A DNA stretch of 64,000 bases from NCBI GenBank assembly GCA_964415795.1, contig CAYQBN010000001.1, positions 62,001 to 126,000 on the forward strand, written 5' to 3'. The notes below the pieces were generated by a model, which was not told the origin of the DNA, did no database searches, and was given only the letters and a program-made list of their open reading frames with translations. Positions 8,900 to 19,506 of the stretch are shown here, one piece after another (the stretch's first letter is position 1; every line of letters starts with the position of its first letter). The DNA comes from CALITV01 sp964415795. GTDB lineage: Bacteria > UBP6 > UBA1177 > JAKLFG01. Made by a program: the position numbers and the translations under genes.

Positions 8900-9674
8900 A
8901 ACGGAGCGAGCGAAGCTCCTTTTCTACACACGAACGGAGATCAGACGGCTCCGTGTCTTCCCTTTTCGGCGCCACCACAGAGCCGTCGGCCGTCAGTTCG
9001 AGCGTATATCGGGCATCGAGCGCCACGGGCAGACCGCGTGCGAAGAAACGAGCGTAACAACGGGCGATACCGTCCTCTGCCGTCGTTGCAATTGCCTGCA
9101 CGAACAAAGCATCAAGCGGATCGCAGGACCACGACGATGACGCGGCGACCGTTATTCGTTCGCGTACCTTGACGGAACCGGGTACGATCGACACCTGCAC
9201 CGTCACCGATGCCCCCTCTTTCTCCGCAGGGACCTCCTGCGAAGAAACCGGCGTGAATGACCCCGTCTCAAAGGCGGATCGAAAACGCGGGTAGAGGGAA
9301 AGAAGGACATCGTTCGCCTCCTTTCCGCGTGCTTTCGAGAGATGCTCCCACGCCTCGCTCCAGCGTTCTTGCGCCGCAAGGATGCGCGCGATCCCGAGAA
9401 AAGCCATGCTATTGACCGGGTTGAGCGAAAGCGTCTTTCGATAGGCCTCGATCGCTTTGTCGGCTTCGCCCAGTTTCTCGTACGCATAGGCGATGAAGGC
9501 CTGTGATTCGTAATGCTCGGGATGGCGCAGAAGATCGCGTTCGAGCAGTGGGATCGCTTCTCGATAACGGCCTTCCGCAAAGTATGCCTGTGCCCGCGCG
9601 AAGTCGCCGCGCGGTGTTTCGGCACAGCCGAAGAACAGAACAACACCGAACCACAGGAAAAAAGCACCTTTCAT
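8859..9674 (-). CDS. TPR-repeat lipoprotein
   Basis: 271 aa. The lipoprotein signal ends FFGC (Cys17). Residues ~25-130 hold two or three tetratricopeptide repeats (YFAEGRYREAIPLLERDLLRHPEH, YEKLGEADKAIEAYRKTLSLNP), which are protein-binding helical hairpins. The C-terminal ~100 residues are a beta-rich region of unknown fold with three Cys. It is the last gene of a six-gene minus-strand operon, and its ATG overlaps the upstream stop codon (ATGA). Probably anchored to a periplasm-facing membrane; partner unknown. Confidence 0.8.
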   Translation of the reverse strand: MKGAFFLWFGVVLFFGCAETPRGDFARAQAYFAEGRYREAIPLLERDLLRHPEHYESQAFIAYAYEKLGEADKAIEAYRKTLSLNPVNSMAFLGIARILAAQERWSEAWEHLSKARGKEANDVLLSLYPRFRSAFETGSFTPVSSQEVPAEKEGASVTVQVSIVPGSVKVRERITVAASSSWSCDPLDALFVQAIATTAEDGIARCYARFFARGLPVALDARYTLELTADGSVVAPKREDTEPSDLRSCVEKELRSLRFMAPPPASRSDTK

Positions 9675-10228
9675 CGGGTAAATCCTTCCTTGAGCCCAAG
9701 AAGCATTTCGAGCGTTTCAGTACGAAAATCGGCAAGCACCTGCTCATAGCGGTCTCGCACCTCGCCATGGCCATCATCGGTGGCGCGACGGATACTGTAG
9801 AAGGGAGTGTGACGCTGACGGCACACCGAGGCAAGGAAGGTTGTTTCCATGGTATAAAGAAGAGGCAGTCCCACTGCTCCGGCCCACGAAAATGACTCTC
9901 CCCGGTAGAGCGTGTCATCGGAAACGGCAGCAGCAGAAACAAATCCCGGAACGGCAGGAAACACCTCACGCATGACACCATTCCGATCGAAAGTGCGCGT
10001 CACCGTGTAACAACTCCTGATCTCGGCTCCGTGAACGGTCGCCGCACCGCCGTACTCGACCACCTGCGCAATCTCGGGATGTCGGACAAGTGTCTGTTCG
10101 AGACGCTCCGCAGAGCGTTTGCCGATACCCCCAAGGAGAAGAAGCATCCCCTCATAAGAGCACTCTCGTCCCCTCTCCAGGTGAACCGGGAACGGGTTCT
10201 CCTGTGGCGTAGCGAATACCACGAGCAT
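9671..10228 (-). CDS. Nucleosidase / purine-nucleoside-phosphorylase-like protein
   Basis: 185 aa, short for this fold (usually 220-240). The order of motifs fits the MTA/SAH-nucleosidase and futalosine-hydrolase group: GGIGKRSAERLEQTL near the N-terminus, VVEYGGAATV, then METTFLASVCRQRHTPFYSIRRATDDG, which corresponds to the E-x-A, substrate-binding and catalytic Ser-Asp region. The family cleaves the glycosidic bond of purine nucleosides. The ATG at 10228 overlaps the thpR stop (TGATG); a GTG one codon upstream is possible. Which nucleoside is used cannot be told. Confidence 0.65.
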   Translation of the reverse strand: MLVVFATPQENPFPVHLERGRECSYEGMLLLLGGIGKRSAERLEQTLVRHPEIAQVVEYGGAATVHGAEIRSCYTVTRTFDRNGVMREVFPAVPGFVSAAAVSDDTLYRGESFSWAGAVGLPLLYTMETTFLASVCRQRHTPFYSIRRATDDGHGEVRDRYEQVLADFRTETLEMLLGLKEGFTR

Positions 10229-10758
10229 CACAGCGGCACCTCGGCAAGCGGCGTGTAGCGCGGTCCCTCGGAGGTAAGATCGGAGTTGAACAGAACGATC
10301 CGCTCGGGAGTGATGACAAAATCACGGTCGAGCACCGGAAGCGGCGAACGAACGAGTCTCCCGGGCTCCGCCTTTATCCGTGCGACGGTGAGGTGAGCGG
10401 TGAACCGTTCCGGCGCGAAGTGACACTTCGCCGTGACGCGTTCATGGAGCGCCCGCAGATACTCCTCTCCCTTTTCGATCGACAGAAAGAGCGGGATGCT
10501 CGCGCGAGGGCGCAAAAAACAGGCGCTCTGGCGGCCGACGACGATCTCCTCCCGCCACGCCTCAACGCCTCGAAGCGCACTGCCGATACGCTCCGCTTCA
10601 GCGGGAGAAGCCTCGCCGATGAACCGCAGGGTGAAGTGAAGGTTCTCTTCCTCTACCGCCTTGTAGCGCACGGGCAATCCGACGAGCGCCCGGTGCGCCG
10701 CTTCATAAATGGCATGTTTGTCAGCAGGCTTTAAGTCGAGCGCAATGAAAAGACGCAT
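10228..10758 (-). CDS. thpR: RNA 2',3'-cyclic phosphodiesterase (2'-5' RNA ligase family)
   Basis: 176 aa, the normal size. It has both catalytic HxTx motifs of the 2H phosphoesterase superfamily: HFTLRFIG at ~41 and HLTVARI at ~144. It starts with the typical MRLFIALDLKP. The enzyme opens 2',3'-cyclic phosphates on RNA ends to 2'-phosphates; E. coli ThpR can also run a 2'-5' ligation. It lies inside the minus-strand operon between DUF4416 and the nucleosidase, so the pair may act on RNA or nucleotide debris, which is inference. Its ribosome site (AAGAGGAAG) lies in the 3' end of the DUF4416 gene. Confidence 0.93.
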   Translation of the reverse strand: MRLFIALDLKPADKHAIYEAAHRALVGLPVRYKAVEEENLHFTLRFIGEASPAEAERIGSALRGVEAWREEIVVGRQSACFLRPRASIPLFLSIEKGEEYLRALHERVTAKCHFAPERFTAHLTVARIKAEPGRLVRSPLPVLDRDFVITPERIVLFNSDLTSEGPRYTPLAEVPL

Positions 10759-10759
10759 G

Positions 10760-11302
10760 CTACTTCCTCTTGAGCGGCTCTACCTTTTCCTTATACCGCG
10801 GACGGAGAGAAAGTAAAAAAGAGGCGGCGGGGTCACGGAGGTAATCGCGGTAGGTCCACGGAAGGGCCTGTATCGTCCCCTGCTTGGTGAAAAGAAGTGT
10901 CACCTCGGCGAACACCCCTTCGCCAAGGTAGAGGCGGTGACTGTAGTTCTTTCCGGTCGCAAGGACGAAGTTCTCCATCGTGAGCAGGCCGGGATCGAGG
11001 TTGATCTGCCTTTTGCCATCACGAGAAAATCGCTTCTCCAGCTCGACGGCGAACACCTTCACCGCCGCGAACTCCTCTCGCGGCAAAAGCCGCTCGAACG
11101 ACACGATGCGCTTCATGACCGGCGAGCCCATCTCGGCATCGTAGTGGGACGATATCGCCGAGAAATCATAGGCCTCGCTCGTGGCTTCGAGGGGACCGTA
11201 GCGCTCGGTCAGAGCGACAAGCGCCTCGGAAAAGAACCGTTCCTCGTGGTAGGAAATCGAACAGGTGAGGTTCGCCGGGAGTGGCGCCTTGAGGAGACTC
11301 AT
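10760..11302 (-). CDS. DUF4416 family protein
   Basis: 180 aa. The sequence follows the DUF4416 pattern: ALVALTERYGPL near the N-terminus, then HYDAEMGSPVMKRIVSFERLL, RQINLDPGLLTMENFVLATGKNYSHRLYLGEGVFAEVTL and LPWTYRDYL. The family is common in Deltaproteobacteria, Nitrospirae and some candidate phyla; its function is not known. It has no signal peptide or membrane segment, so it is cytoplasmic. The start at 11302 is 5 bp upstream of the lipoprotein stop, and the Shine-Dalgarno is weak, so translation may be coupled. Confidence 0.85.
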   Translation of the reverse strand: MSLLKAPLPANLTCSISYHEERFFSEALVALTERYGPLEATSEAYDFSAISSHYDAEMGSPVMKRIVSFERLLPREEFAAVKVFAVELEKRFSRDGKRQINLDPGLLTMENFVLATGKNYSHRLYLGEGVFAEVTLLFTKQGTIQALPWTYRDYLRDPAASFLLSLRPRYKEKVEPLKRK

Positions 11303-11306
11303 CCGG

Positions 11307-14012
11307 TCACGGGATGTATTCGAGGGCTCCCATGTCGGCCTCCGTGCCGGAGCCGTCGCCTTTACCCGAGATGTCCTGTCGCGAATAGCCAAAAAAATCA
11401 TACTGAGGCACGGTCGAACCGTCGGAGGAGGCGTCGACGCAGGGTGAGGCGGCAACAAGACGATATTTCAGCACGCCGCTGCCGGTCCCGAGGAAGAGCG
11501 GATCGCTGTTGAGGTTACCGTTCGAACCGGGGACGAACCCGTAGGGGGCGTTGATCCGGTTGCCGTTGTCACTTATGGGGTTGGGCGCGCCGCCGATGGT
11601 GCAGAACGAAACGGTTGCCGTGGCTACTTCGGGCGATCCCGATCCGTCATCGAAGATCTTTAGCTGAGAAACAAGATTGTCCCCTGCTTGATTAAAAAAC
11701 ACTATGGAGTCTTTCAAGATGAATGTTCCCGCCGCCGTTACGATAATACCTCCCCCCTCACTGGCACACTCATTTTCTACAATAGTGCTGTTATATATGG
11801 AAAAGGAGGCGGTCGTCACGCCACTCGAACCATCAAAGAAAAGAGCACCACCGTGACCTCCGCTCCAGTTACTTGCAAAAATACTGTTGATAATATCAAT
11901 GCCTCCCTCATTAACAAACGCATGGAGCGCACCGCCGCCAACAGAAGACCGGTTACCCCAAAAGACACTTTTTTCTATCTGAATATCCACCATATCGGTA
12001 GAAATGGCTATAGCGCCGCCCATTTGCGCATCGTTCTCTACAAAAGAGACATCGAAGAGCGCAACTTTCGCCCCGTTCTGTGCATAAATCGCGCCCCCAT
12101 AATACGGGGAAGGAACGCTATTCTCAATGAACCGGCTATGTCGTACGGTGAGTTGTGCTGCATTACCACTGACAAATATGGCACCTCCGTGAGCATTGCT
12201 CCCGTTATTTTCGAACGAGCAGTTAGTGAGAAGAAACGTTTCTGGATTGGGTTGCCCTATCACCAGCGCCGCTCTATTACTCCCGCCTCTCACCGTAAAT
12301 CCGCCGATGACCGAAGCGCTCTCTCCCCCGGACATATCAAAGGCAACATTGTTGGGGGTTAAGGAAAGATCGATGATGGTCTCTTCGGGGCCAGCGATAC
12401 CATAAACAAGCAAATCTGTGCCATTACCGCTAATCGTAGTGTTCGCGGTGCCAGCATAGGTGCCGGGATAAACAACTACAATGTCCCCTTCATTGTAGTT
12501 GGGGAGAGCAGCCCCCAAAGAAGAATAGAGCTTCCCGCTCCCCACCTCGAGGATACTTCCCGAATAGACGGCAAAGGTCGCATTCGCCGTCGCGACATTT
12601 CCCCCCGCGTCGGTTACCGTTATCGGTATCACATAGATGCCATCTCCGAAGGATGCCACATTGATGTCACGCCACCAGAACCACTCGTGATCATCGGCGG
12701 TTCCTGTCCAATTGGTGAGGAGTTCACGGGGATCGCCGTTGATATCACGGAAATCGCCGACACCGATTATCCCGTCAGTAAGCGTGAGGAAAACGAAGTT
12801 CTCGTCCCGTACATAGACGCGCATACGGGTTGATCCTTCGCTCGCCTTGAGCGGATTCTTCGAAAATTCGATCTTGGTTATGACCGGCGGCGTGTTGACC
12901 GAGTTGCCGCTAATGGGAATCTCGAGCGATTCGTAGTAGGGATTGCCGTGGGTTATCCACTGGATGAACAGGCGATCGCCCGAAACGCAGGAGGAGATCT
13001 CGGTCGGCGCGTAGCGCAGGAGCACCTCACGCGTCGCGCCGGGGACGAGCTTCACGAAGTCGCCCGGCGCGGCACCGCCAGAAACGATGCTCACCTTTCC
13101 ACCGCAGTTCATCGGGAGGTTGATCTCATTGATCTCGAGATCGACGAGCGGCGAGATGTTGGTAATAGTCACCGTTTCACCTTTCACAGAATTGTAACCT
13201 ATGGTACCAAAGGCCACCACCGTTGGTTGAATGTCAACCTGCGCATTGGTATTTACCTGAATGGAGGCCACGCTCCCGGAAGCACCGGAGCTGCGCATCG
13301 GTTGGACCGTCACCTCGTGAGTGCCGCTGTACCAGAGAACATCAGCATAGTATGTCACTATCGTACCGGGGTCGCCGGTTTTACTTAAATCAACACAGTC
13401 CGAATCGACGCAAACACGGTAAACATCGTAACAGTAGCCCTGCGGCCCGGGAGCCGTCCATTGCAAAAGAACCTTGTCTTTCTGTCCACTATACAGCGCC
13501 ACAAGGTCGATGATCGCATCGGGCGGCTCGATAGTGCACACATGTGAACAGCCATCACCATCGGCGGTGTTGTTATCGTCGCACTCCTCGTCTCCCTCGA
13601 TCACCCCGTTACCGCATAATGGTAGCGTGACATCGGTGTCAGGAGTATCAGTGTCGGTCATGTCGGCGTCAATCATATCGAAATCGGAAGGAAGCGTTCC
13701 GTCGTCCGCAATCTCGTCAGGGAAATCACTTTCCGGTTCCTCCCCGTCGGTCATCGCCGCGTCATCCGTTTCCTCTTCTTCTCCGTCACCGACGAGCAGG
13801 TCCTCATCGGAAAAGGGCACGTCCGCCTCGGGGAACACATCAACATCCCCGGTCGCGGCGACGCAGGTCCCCTCCACGCACACGAGACCCCCCTCGCATA
13901 ACCCGCTCTTGAAACACGGCTCCCCAAGACCGCCCATCTTCGGCAGTTCGAAGTCATCGCACGCCGCGATGAAGAGAACGCTTGCCACCCAGAAAAGGAT
14001 CATGCGCACCAT
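11307..14012 (-). CDS. Large lipoprotein: acidic linker, Cys-rich Myxococcus-type repeat, parallel beta-helix, choice-of-anchor Q end
   Basis: 901 aa. The lipobox is FIAACDD (Cys18), with Asp at +2 and +3. Residues ~50-130 are very rich in Asp and Glu. Residues ~131-160 (CGNGVIEGDEECDDNN..DGDGCSHVC) form the Cys-rich repeat seen in myxobacterial surface proteins (DUF4215 type). Then come a fibronectin-like part (~165-260) and an ASH/DUF1573-like beta domain (~262-370). Residues ~505-880 are a right-handed beta-helix with repeated NCSFENN / SRFIEN / SVFWGN turns, ending DMGALEY, the choice-of-anchor Q signature. This suggests a surface or periplasmic structure. The ATG follows GGGAGGTGGTGAT. 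The beta-helix region (~11.7-12.4 kb) is more AT-rich than its neighbours. Confidence 0.85.
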   Translation of the reverse strand: MVRMILFWVASVLFIAACDDFELPKMGGLGEPCFKSGLCEGGLVCVEGTCVAATGDVDVFPEADVPFSDEDLLVGDGEEEETDDAAMTDGEEPESDFPDEIADDGTLPSDFDMIDADMTDTDTPDTDVTLPLCGNGVIEGDEECDDNNTADGDGCSHVCTIEPPDAIIDLVALYSGQKDKVLLQWTAPGPQGYCYDVYRVCVDSDCVDLSKTGDPGTIVTYYADVLWYSGTHEVTVQPMRSSGASGSVASIQVNTNAQVDIQPTVVAFGTIGYNSVKGETVTITNISPLVDLEINEINLPMNCGGKVSIVSGGAAPGDFVKLVPGATREVLLRYAPTEISSCVSGDRLFIQWITHGNPYYESLEIPISGNSVNTPPVITKIEFSKNPLKASEGSTRMRVYVRDENFVFLTLTDGIIGVGDFRDINGDPRELLTNWTGTADDHEWFWWRDINVASFGDGIYVIPITVTDAGGNVATANATFAVYSGSILEVGSGKLYSSLGAALPNYNEGDIVVVYPGTYAGTANTTISGNGTDLLVYGIAGPEETIIDLSLTPNNVAFDMSGGESASVIGGFTVRGGSNRAALVIGQPNPETFLLTNCSFENNGSNAHGGAIFVSGNAAQLTVRHSRFIENSVPSPYYGGAIYAQNGAKVALFDVSFVENDAQMGGAIAISTDMVDIQIEKSVFWGNRSSVGGGALHAFVNEGGIDIINSIFASNWSGGHGGALFFDGSSGVTTASFSIYNSTIVENECASEGGGIIVTAAGTFILKDSIVFFNQAGDNLVSQLKIFDDGSGSPEVATATVSFCTIGGAPNPISDNGNRINAPYGFVPGSNGNLNSDPLFLGTGSGVLKYRLVAASPCVDASSDGSTVPQYDFFGYSRQDISGKGDGSGTEADMGALEYIP

Positions 14013-14013
14013 A

Positions 14014-14991
14014 TCACCACCTCCCTGCAACACTCACCACAAAGCCTCCCGGCATCGGCGCGGCAGTCACCCGGGGAGCATCCTTCTCCGCCCCCCACAC
14101 CTGATCGAGAACGAGCAGGGTCACTCCCACCGCAATCCCCGCACCGCCTACCGCGTAGCCGGCAATGGCAACCCCTTTCCACAGGGTATAGTCATCCTTC
14201 GCCGCCGCACTGCCCGTCTTCTCGTAATCGTCCTTCGCTTCTACCATCTGCCAGTGCCCCACACCGCCGAGCACCACGAGCACCGCACCGGCCCCAAGCG
14301 ATGCCCAGCCCCCGATCGCGAGCGGGCTCATCGGCTTCGAAGGAGCCGCCGTTCTCATCCCAGTATCTCTCCGCTCCGCCGCCTTCGCCGGCGCGGAAGG
14401 CGCCGTCGGCTGAGCCTTGACCGGCTCTCGCACCGGTTGCGCCGAGGGCGCCGCAGGAGCCGCCGGCGCCGTCGATACCGCGGCGGGCGCAGGAGCCGCC
14501 GCACCAAGCGCCTTTACCAGTTTCGTGACCAGCACCTCGCACACCCGCACGAGATCGTCCTCGTTCTTCGCAACCTCCTTCTCCGCTATGAGGATGTTCG
14601 CCTTCTCGACGCTCACCAGCTTCATCGTCACCACAAGACTCTGTCCCAACTTCCCTACATTCCCTATCACCACCCGCTTGATGTTGAGCATCTTGCCGAT
14701 CTCCACCGCCGTCTCGCTCTCGGTGATGCCGGTCTTCTGAAGCCCCTGTTCGTTGAGTATCTTCTTCACCTGCATCCGTTCGATAACCTCGAACAGACGC
14801 GTGTTCACCAGTTCGGTGCTCAGCATGTCGGTCACCGACGCCGCGATCCCCTCCGGCACATTCGACGGCGCAAAGTCGAGTACCGCGATCCGCTCGCGCT
14901 CCCCCGCCTCTCCTCCATACAGCATCATCGGAAGGGCCATAACACACCATACCGCTCCAACGACGACACAAAACAGACCCTTTCTTTCCAT
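14014..14991 (-). CDS. CsgG/FlgO-like exported protein
   Basis: 325 aa. An N-terminal signal segment (GLFCVVVGAVWCVMALPMM) is followed by a CsgG-like domain (~32-165): IAVLDFAPSNVPEGIAASV, LSTELVNTRLFEVIERMQVKKILNEQ and INIKRVVIGNVGKLG. CsgG-type proteins form outer-membrane export pores or assemble envelope structures. Residues ~175-225 are an Ala/Pro-rich linker, followed by two membrane segments. It is the first gene of the operon, and its TGA is one base from the next gene's ATG, so it may act with the beta-helix lipoprotein. Ribosome site: GAGGAGGTCCTA. Confidence 0.78.
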   Translation of the reverse strand: MERKGLFCVVVGAVWCVMALPMMLYGGEAGERERIAVLDFAPSNVPEGIAASVTDMLSTELVNTRLFEVIERMQVKKILNEQGLQKTGITESETAVEIGKMLNIKRVVIGNVGKLGQSLVVTMKLVSVEKANILIAEKEVAKNEDDLVRVCEVLVTKLVKALGAAAPAPAAVSTAPAAPAAPSAQPVREPVKAQPTAPSAPAKAAERRDTGMRTAAPSKPMSPLAIGGWASLGAGAVLVVLGGVGHWQMVEAKDDYEKTGSAAAKDDYTLWKGVAIAGYAVGGAGIAVGVTLLVLDQVWGAEKDAPRVTAAPMPGGFVVSVAGRW

Positions 14992-15040
14992 TAGGACCTC
15001 CTCTCCACAGGAAGCATGATCGATAGTCAACAACGGGAAA

Positions 15041-15068
15041 ATAGTATTCGAAAAGACGGAAAAAGCAA
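15041..15068 (-). promoter_or_regulatory. Promoter for the CsgG-like/beta-helix lipoprotein operon
   Basis: On the minus strand TTGCTT and TACTAT are separated by 16 bp. The -10 ends about 50 bp before the CsgG-like ATG. Confidence 0.5.
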
Positions 15069-15122
15069 AAAAACAGAACAGCATTCCCCGATTTGTCCGT
15101 GTGTTTCGATAGGCCGGCAAGG

Positions 15123-15151
15123 TTGACAAACTTCCCACCTCATGATAGGGT
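15123..15151 (+). promoter_or_regulatory. Promoter for the Ser/Thr kinase operon
   Basis: TTGACA and TAGGGT with a 17-bp spacer, ending 34 bp before the ATG at 15186. This placement rules out in-frame starts further upstream. Confidence 0.65.
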
Positions 15152-15185
15152 CATTTCGTACAGAAGCGAGGCACGCAACCGGCCG

Positions 15186-16745
<1,560 letters not shown>

Positions 16746-16764
16746 GGCGCAAGGGGGAGATTTT

Positions 16765-18090
16765 ATGTCGAAAAAGATCTTCGTGCTCGACACCAATGTC
16801 ATCCTTTCCGATCCGAAGGCTATCTTCAACTTCGAGGAAAACGACATCGTCATTCCGCTCGTCGTGATCGAGGAACTCGACAAGTTCAAGAAGGACATGA
16901 ACCAGATCGGCCTTGCGGCCCGCGCCTTCGCCCGCTACATAGACAGCATCCGCAAGCGGGGAAGTCTGCTCACCGGGGTGCAACTCAAAGAAGGGGGCAC
17001 CATCCGGATAGACATCGCCTCGAAGATGGATCTCCCGAATCTTGACCTTGGCGGCCCGGTTTCCGACAACATCATCCTCTCGAGCGCCTACCGCGTCATG
17101 AAGGAACATCCCGGGGTACCGGTCGTACTTGTCACCAAGGACATCAACATGCGCATCAAGGCCGATGCGCTCGGGATACAGGCCGAGACATACAAAAACG
17201 AAACGGTGAACTTCAGCAACCTCCACAAGGGTTTCGAACCGCTCGAGGTAACGGGGGAACTAATAGACCGCATCCACCAGACGAAGAAATTGCCCCTCGA
17301 CGACCCGATCGCCGAGCCGTTCCGGAAAGGGTTCGCCAATCAATTCTTCCTGCTCAAAAACGCGGCGAACGAACAACATCAGTCGATCGTGCGGATAGAC
17401 CCGTTTGAGAAGACAGTCGTGCCACTGAAACAGTATAAGTCGGTCTGGGGTATCTCGGCACGCAATGTCGGGCAAAAAATGGCTCTCGATCTTCTTCTCG
17501 ACGACCGGATAAAACTGGTATCGCTTATCGGCATCGCCGGTACCGGCAAGACGCTGCTCGCCATCGCCGCAGGGCTCGTCAAGTGTCTCGACGAAGGGGT
17601 GTACACCCGCATGCTCGTAGCGCGGCCGATCTATCCGATGGGGCGCGACATCGGGTACCTCCCCGGCACGGTGCAGGAAAAACTGAAGCCGTGGATGCAG
17701 CCGGTTTACGATAACCTCGAATACCTGCTCGCCGGCTATGACTCGACCAACTTCGGCAAGATGAACGATCTCCTCAACTCAGGCGTCATCGAGGTCGAGG
17801 CGCTCACCTACATCCGCGGCCGGAGCATCCCCGAACAGTTCATCATCGTGGACGAGGCGCAGAACCTCACTCCGCACGAGGTTAAGACGATCGTTTCCCG
17901 TGTCGGCGAGAACACCAAGATCGTGCTGACCGGCGACCCCTTCCAGATAGACAACCCATACATGAACGAATCGAACAACGGCCTTTCCTACATCGTCGAC
18001 CGATTCAAGGATCTCGACCTCGCGGGACACATGATGCTCGAAAAGGGAGAGCGTTCGGCGCTTGCGAACGCCGCAGCGGAGCTCTTGTAG
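16765..18090 (+). CDS. PIN domain plus PhoH-type ATPase
   Basis: 441 aa. An N-terminal PIN nuclease domain (~1-150) starts KIFVLDTNVILSDP, with the acidic residues typical of metal-dependent RNases (Asp9, EEL.KFK). The PhoH domain (~200-441) has Walker A GIAGTGKT (256-263) and Walker B IIVDEAQN (~361-367). PIN-PhoH proteins of this YlaK type couple an ATPase/helicase-like motor to RNA cleavage. It begins 19 bp after the kinase gene behind an AAGGGGGAG ribosome site. Its RNA targets are unknown. Confidence 0.93.
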   Translation: MSKKIFVLDTNVILSDPKAIFNFEENDIVIPLVVIEELDKFKKDMNQIGLAARAFARYIDSIRKRGSLLTGVQLKEGGTIRIDIASKMDLPNLDLGGPVSDNIILSSAYRVMKEHPGVPVVLVTKDINMRIKADALGIQAETYKNETVNFSNLHKGFEPLEVTGELIDRIHQTKKLPLDDPIAEPFRKGFANQFFLLKNAANEQHQSIVRIDPFEKTVVPLKQYKSVWGISARNVGQKMALDLLLDDRIKLVSLIGIAGTGKTLLAIAAGLVKCLDEGVYTRMLVARPIYPMGRDIGYLPGTVQEKLKPWMQPVYDNLEYLLAGYDSTNFGKMNDLLNSGVIEVEALTYIRGRSIPEQFIIVDEAQNLTPHEVKTIVSRVGENTKIVLTGDPFQIDNPYMNESNNGLSYIVDRFKDLDLAGHMMLEKGERSALANAAAELL

Positions 18091-18096
18091 GGAACG

Positions 18097-18843
18097 ATGC
18101 TCATTGCGCTCATCGCCGACATACACAGCAACCTCCCGGCGCTCGAGGCGGTCATCCGTCGCATCGCCGAGATACGGCCCGACCGACTCTACTTCCTCGG
18201 CGACGCCGTCGGCTACGGGCCATGGCCGGCCGAGTGTGCCGAGATCATCCGCCGCAATGTCCATGCCGGCGTCCTCGGTAACCACGATGCCGGCGTCGTG
18301 AGCCGCACCGATGTGTCGAACTACTATGACGCTGTTCGCTATGTCCTCGACTGGTCGCGCGAACGGATGACCGAAGAACAGAAATCGTTTCTTCGAAATC
18401 TCAAACATCTCTTTGTCGATGACACTGAGCTGATACTCTGTTCTCACGGATCGCCGCGTGATCCCGAGCGGTTCGACTATCTCTACAGCAAAGAGACGGT
18501 CGCCGATTTATACGCGGTCGAGCCGTTTCTCCGGCGCATCACCTTCGTCGGCCACTCTCACTTTTTCGGATACTTCGTCCTCACCGGCGGCGGCAAGGTG
18601 GTCGAACTCGATCTCGAATCAGGAAGCATCAACATTGATTTCCCCTACCCCTCGGTGTGCATCGTCGGATCGGTCGGACAACCCCGTGACGGCGATCCGC
18701 GGGCCGGGTTCGTCACCTTCGATACCGATACGATGGCGGTCCACTTTCACCGTGTCTCCTACGATGTAGAGAAAACGGTCGACCAAATACGGAAGCAGAA
18801 GTTGCCGCGCACCTTCGCCGATCGCCTCTTGGAGGGCCGTTGA
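18097..18843 (+). CDS. Calcineurin-like metallophosphoesterase (YfcE/DUF-type)
   Basis: 248 aa, cytoplasmic. It has the five metal-binding motifs in order: ADIHSN (8-13), GDAVGYGP, GNHD, SHGSP and GHSHF. This is the compact YfcE/MJ0936-like form, which hydrolyses phosphodiesters with two metal ions. Substrate unknown. It lies between phoH (6 bp upstream) and lipB (directly abutting), in the same transcription unit as the Ser/Thr kinase; a role as partner phosphatase of the kinase is possible but not shown. Confidence 0.9.
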   Translation: MLIALIADIHSNLPALEAVIRRIAEIRPDRLYFLGDAVGYGPWPAECAEIIRRNVHAGVLGNHDAGVVSRTDVSNYYDAVRYVLDWSRERMTEEQKSFLRNLKHLFVDDTELILCSHGSPRDPERFDYLYSKETVADLYAVEPFLRRITFVGHSHFFGYFVLTGGGKVVELDLESGSINIDFPYPSVCIVGSVGQPRDGDPRAGFVTFDTDTMAVHFHRVSYDVEKTVDQIRKQKLPRTFADRLLEGR

Positions 18844-19506
18844 ATGTACTGGCGTCTCTTCCGCGAGCCGCAGGAATACGGCGAGATGCTCCTCCTGCAG
18901 GAACGCCTCCGCGATGAGGTGTCTTCGGGGCGGTGGGAGGAGGGGATCGTTCTCTTCCTCGAACACCGGCCGGTCTATACGCTGGGCATTCGCGGCGTCG
19001 AGCACCATATACTCTTGCCTCCGGAGGAGCGCGAGCGGCGCGGTATCGCCCTCTACCGGACGCGGCGCGGAGGCGATGTCACCTACCACGGCCCTGGTCA
19101 ACTGGTCATCTACCCCATTCTCGATGTGCGCCGCTGCCGGTTCGGGTCGGTGAAAGAGTTCGTCGTCTGGTGGGGAACGGGCATCGCGGGCATCTTGTCC
19201 CGCCGCTACGACATACCGGCGCGATGGGAAGAGAAGAAAACCGGCGTATGGGTAGGACATAACAAGATCGCCGCTGTCGGGCTCCATGTCAGGCACGGCG
19301 TCACCGCCCATGGATTCGCGATCAATCTCGACCCCGATCTTACCGCGTTCGCTGGCATCGTTCCGTGTGGCATCACCGACGGCGGCGTCACTTCTCTCAA
19401 GCGGGAACGCGGTATCGCTCCCTCACCGGAGGAGTGCTCCCGTCACATTCTTACGATGCTCGCCGAACGATACGGATCGGACAACATCAAGGAGTTTCCG
19501 TTATGA
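18844..19506 (+). CDS. lipB: Octanoyltransferase LipB
   Basis: 220 aa. It transfers octanoyl groups from acyl carrier protein to lipoyl domains, the first step of lipoate synthesis. The family signatures are complete: RRGGDVTYHGPGQLVIYPI, GVWVGHNKIAAVGLHVRHGVTAHGFAIN with the catalytic Lys141, and IVPCGITDGGVTSL with the catalytic Cys175. The start codon directly follows the phosphoesterase stop, and its own stop overlaps the next ATG. LipA is not in the window. Confidence 0.97.
   Translation: MYWRLFREPQEYGEMLLLQERLRDEVSSGRWEEGIVLFLEHRPVYTLGIRGVEHHILLPPEERERRGIALYRTRRGGDVTYHGPGQLVIYPILDVRRCRFGSVKEFVVWWGTGIAGILSRRYDIPARWEEKKTGVWVGHNKIAAVGLHVRHGVTAHGFAINLDPDLTAFAGIVPCGITDGGVTSLKRERGIAPSPEECSRHILTMLAERYGSDNIKEFPL

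Noticed and set aside
15093..15185. Upstream extension of the Ser/Thr kinase gene by 31 codons
   Set aside because: It would start before the -35/-10 pair at 15123-15151 and has no kinase-family similarity.
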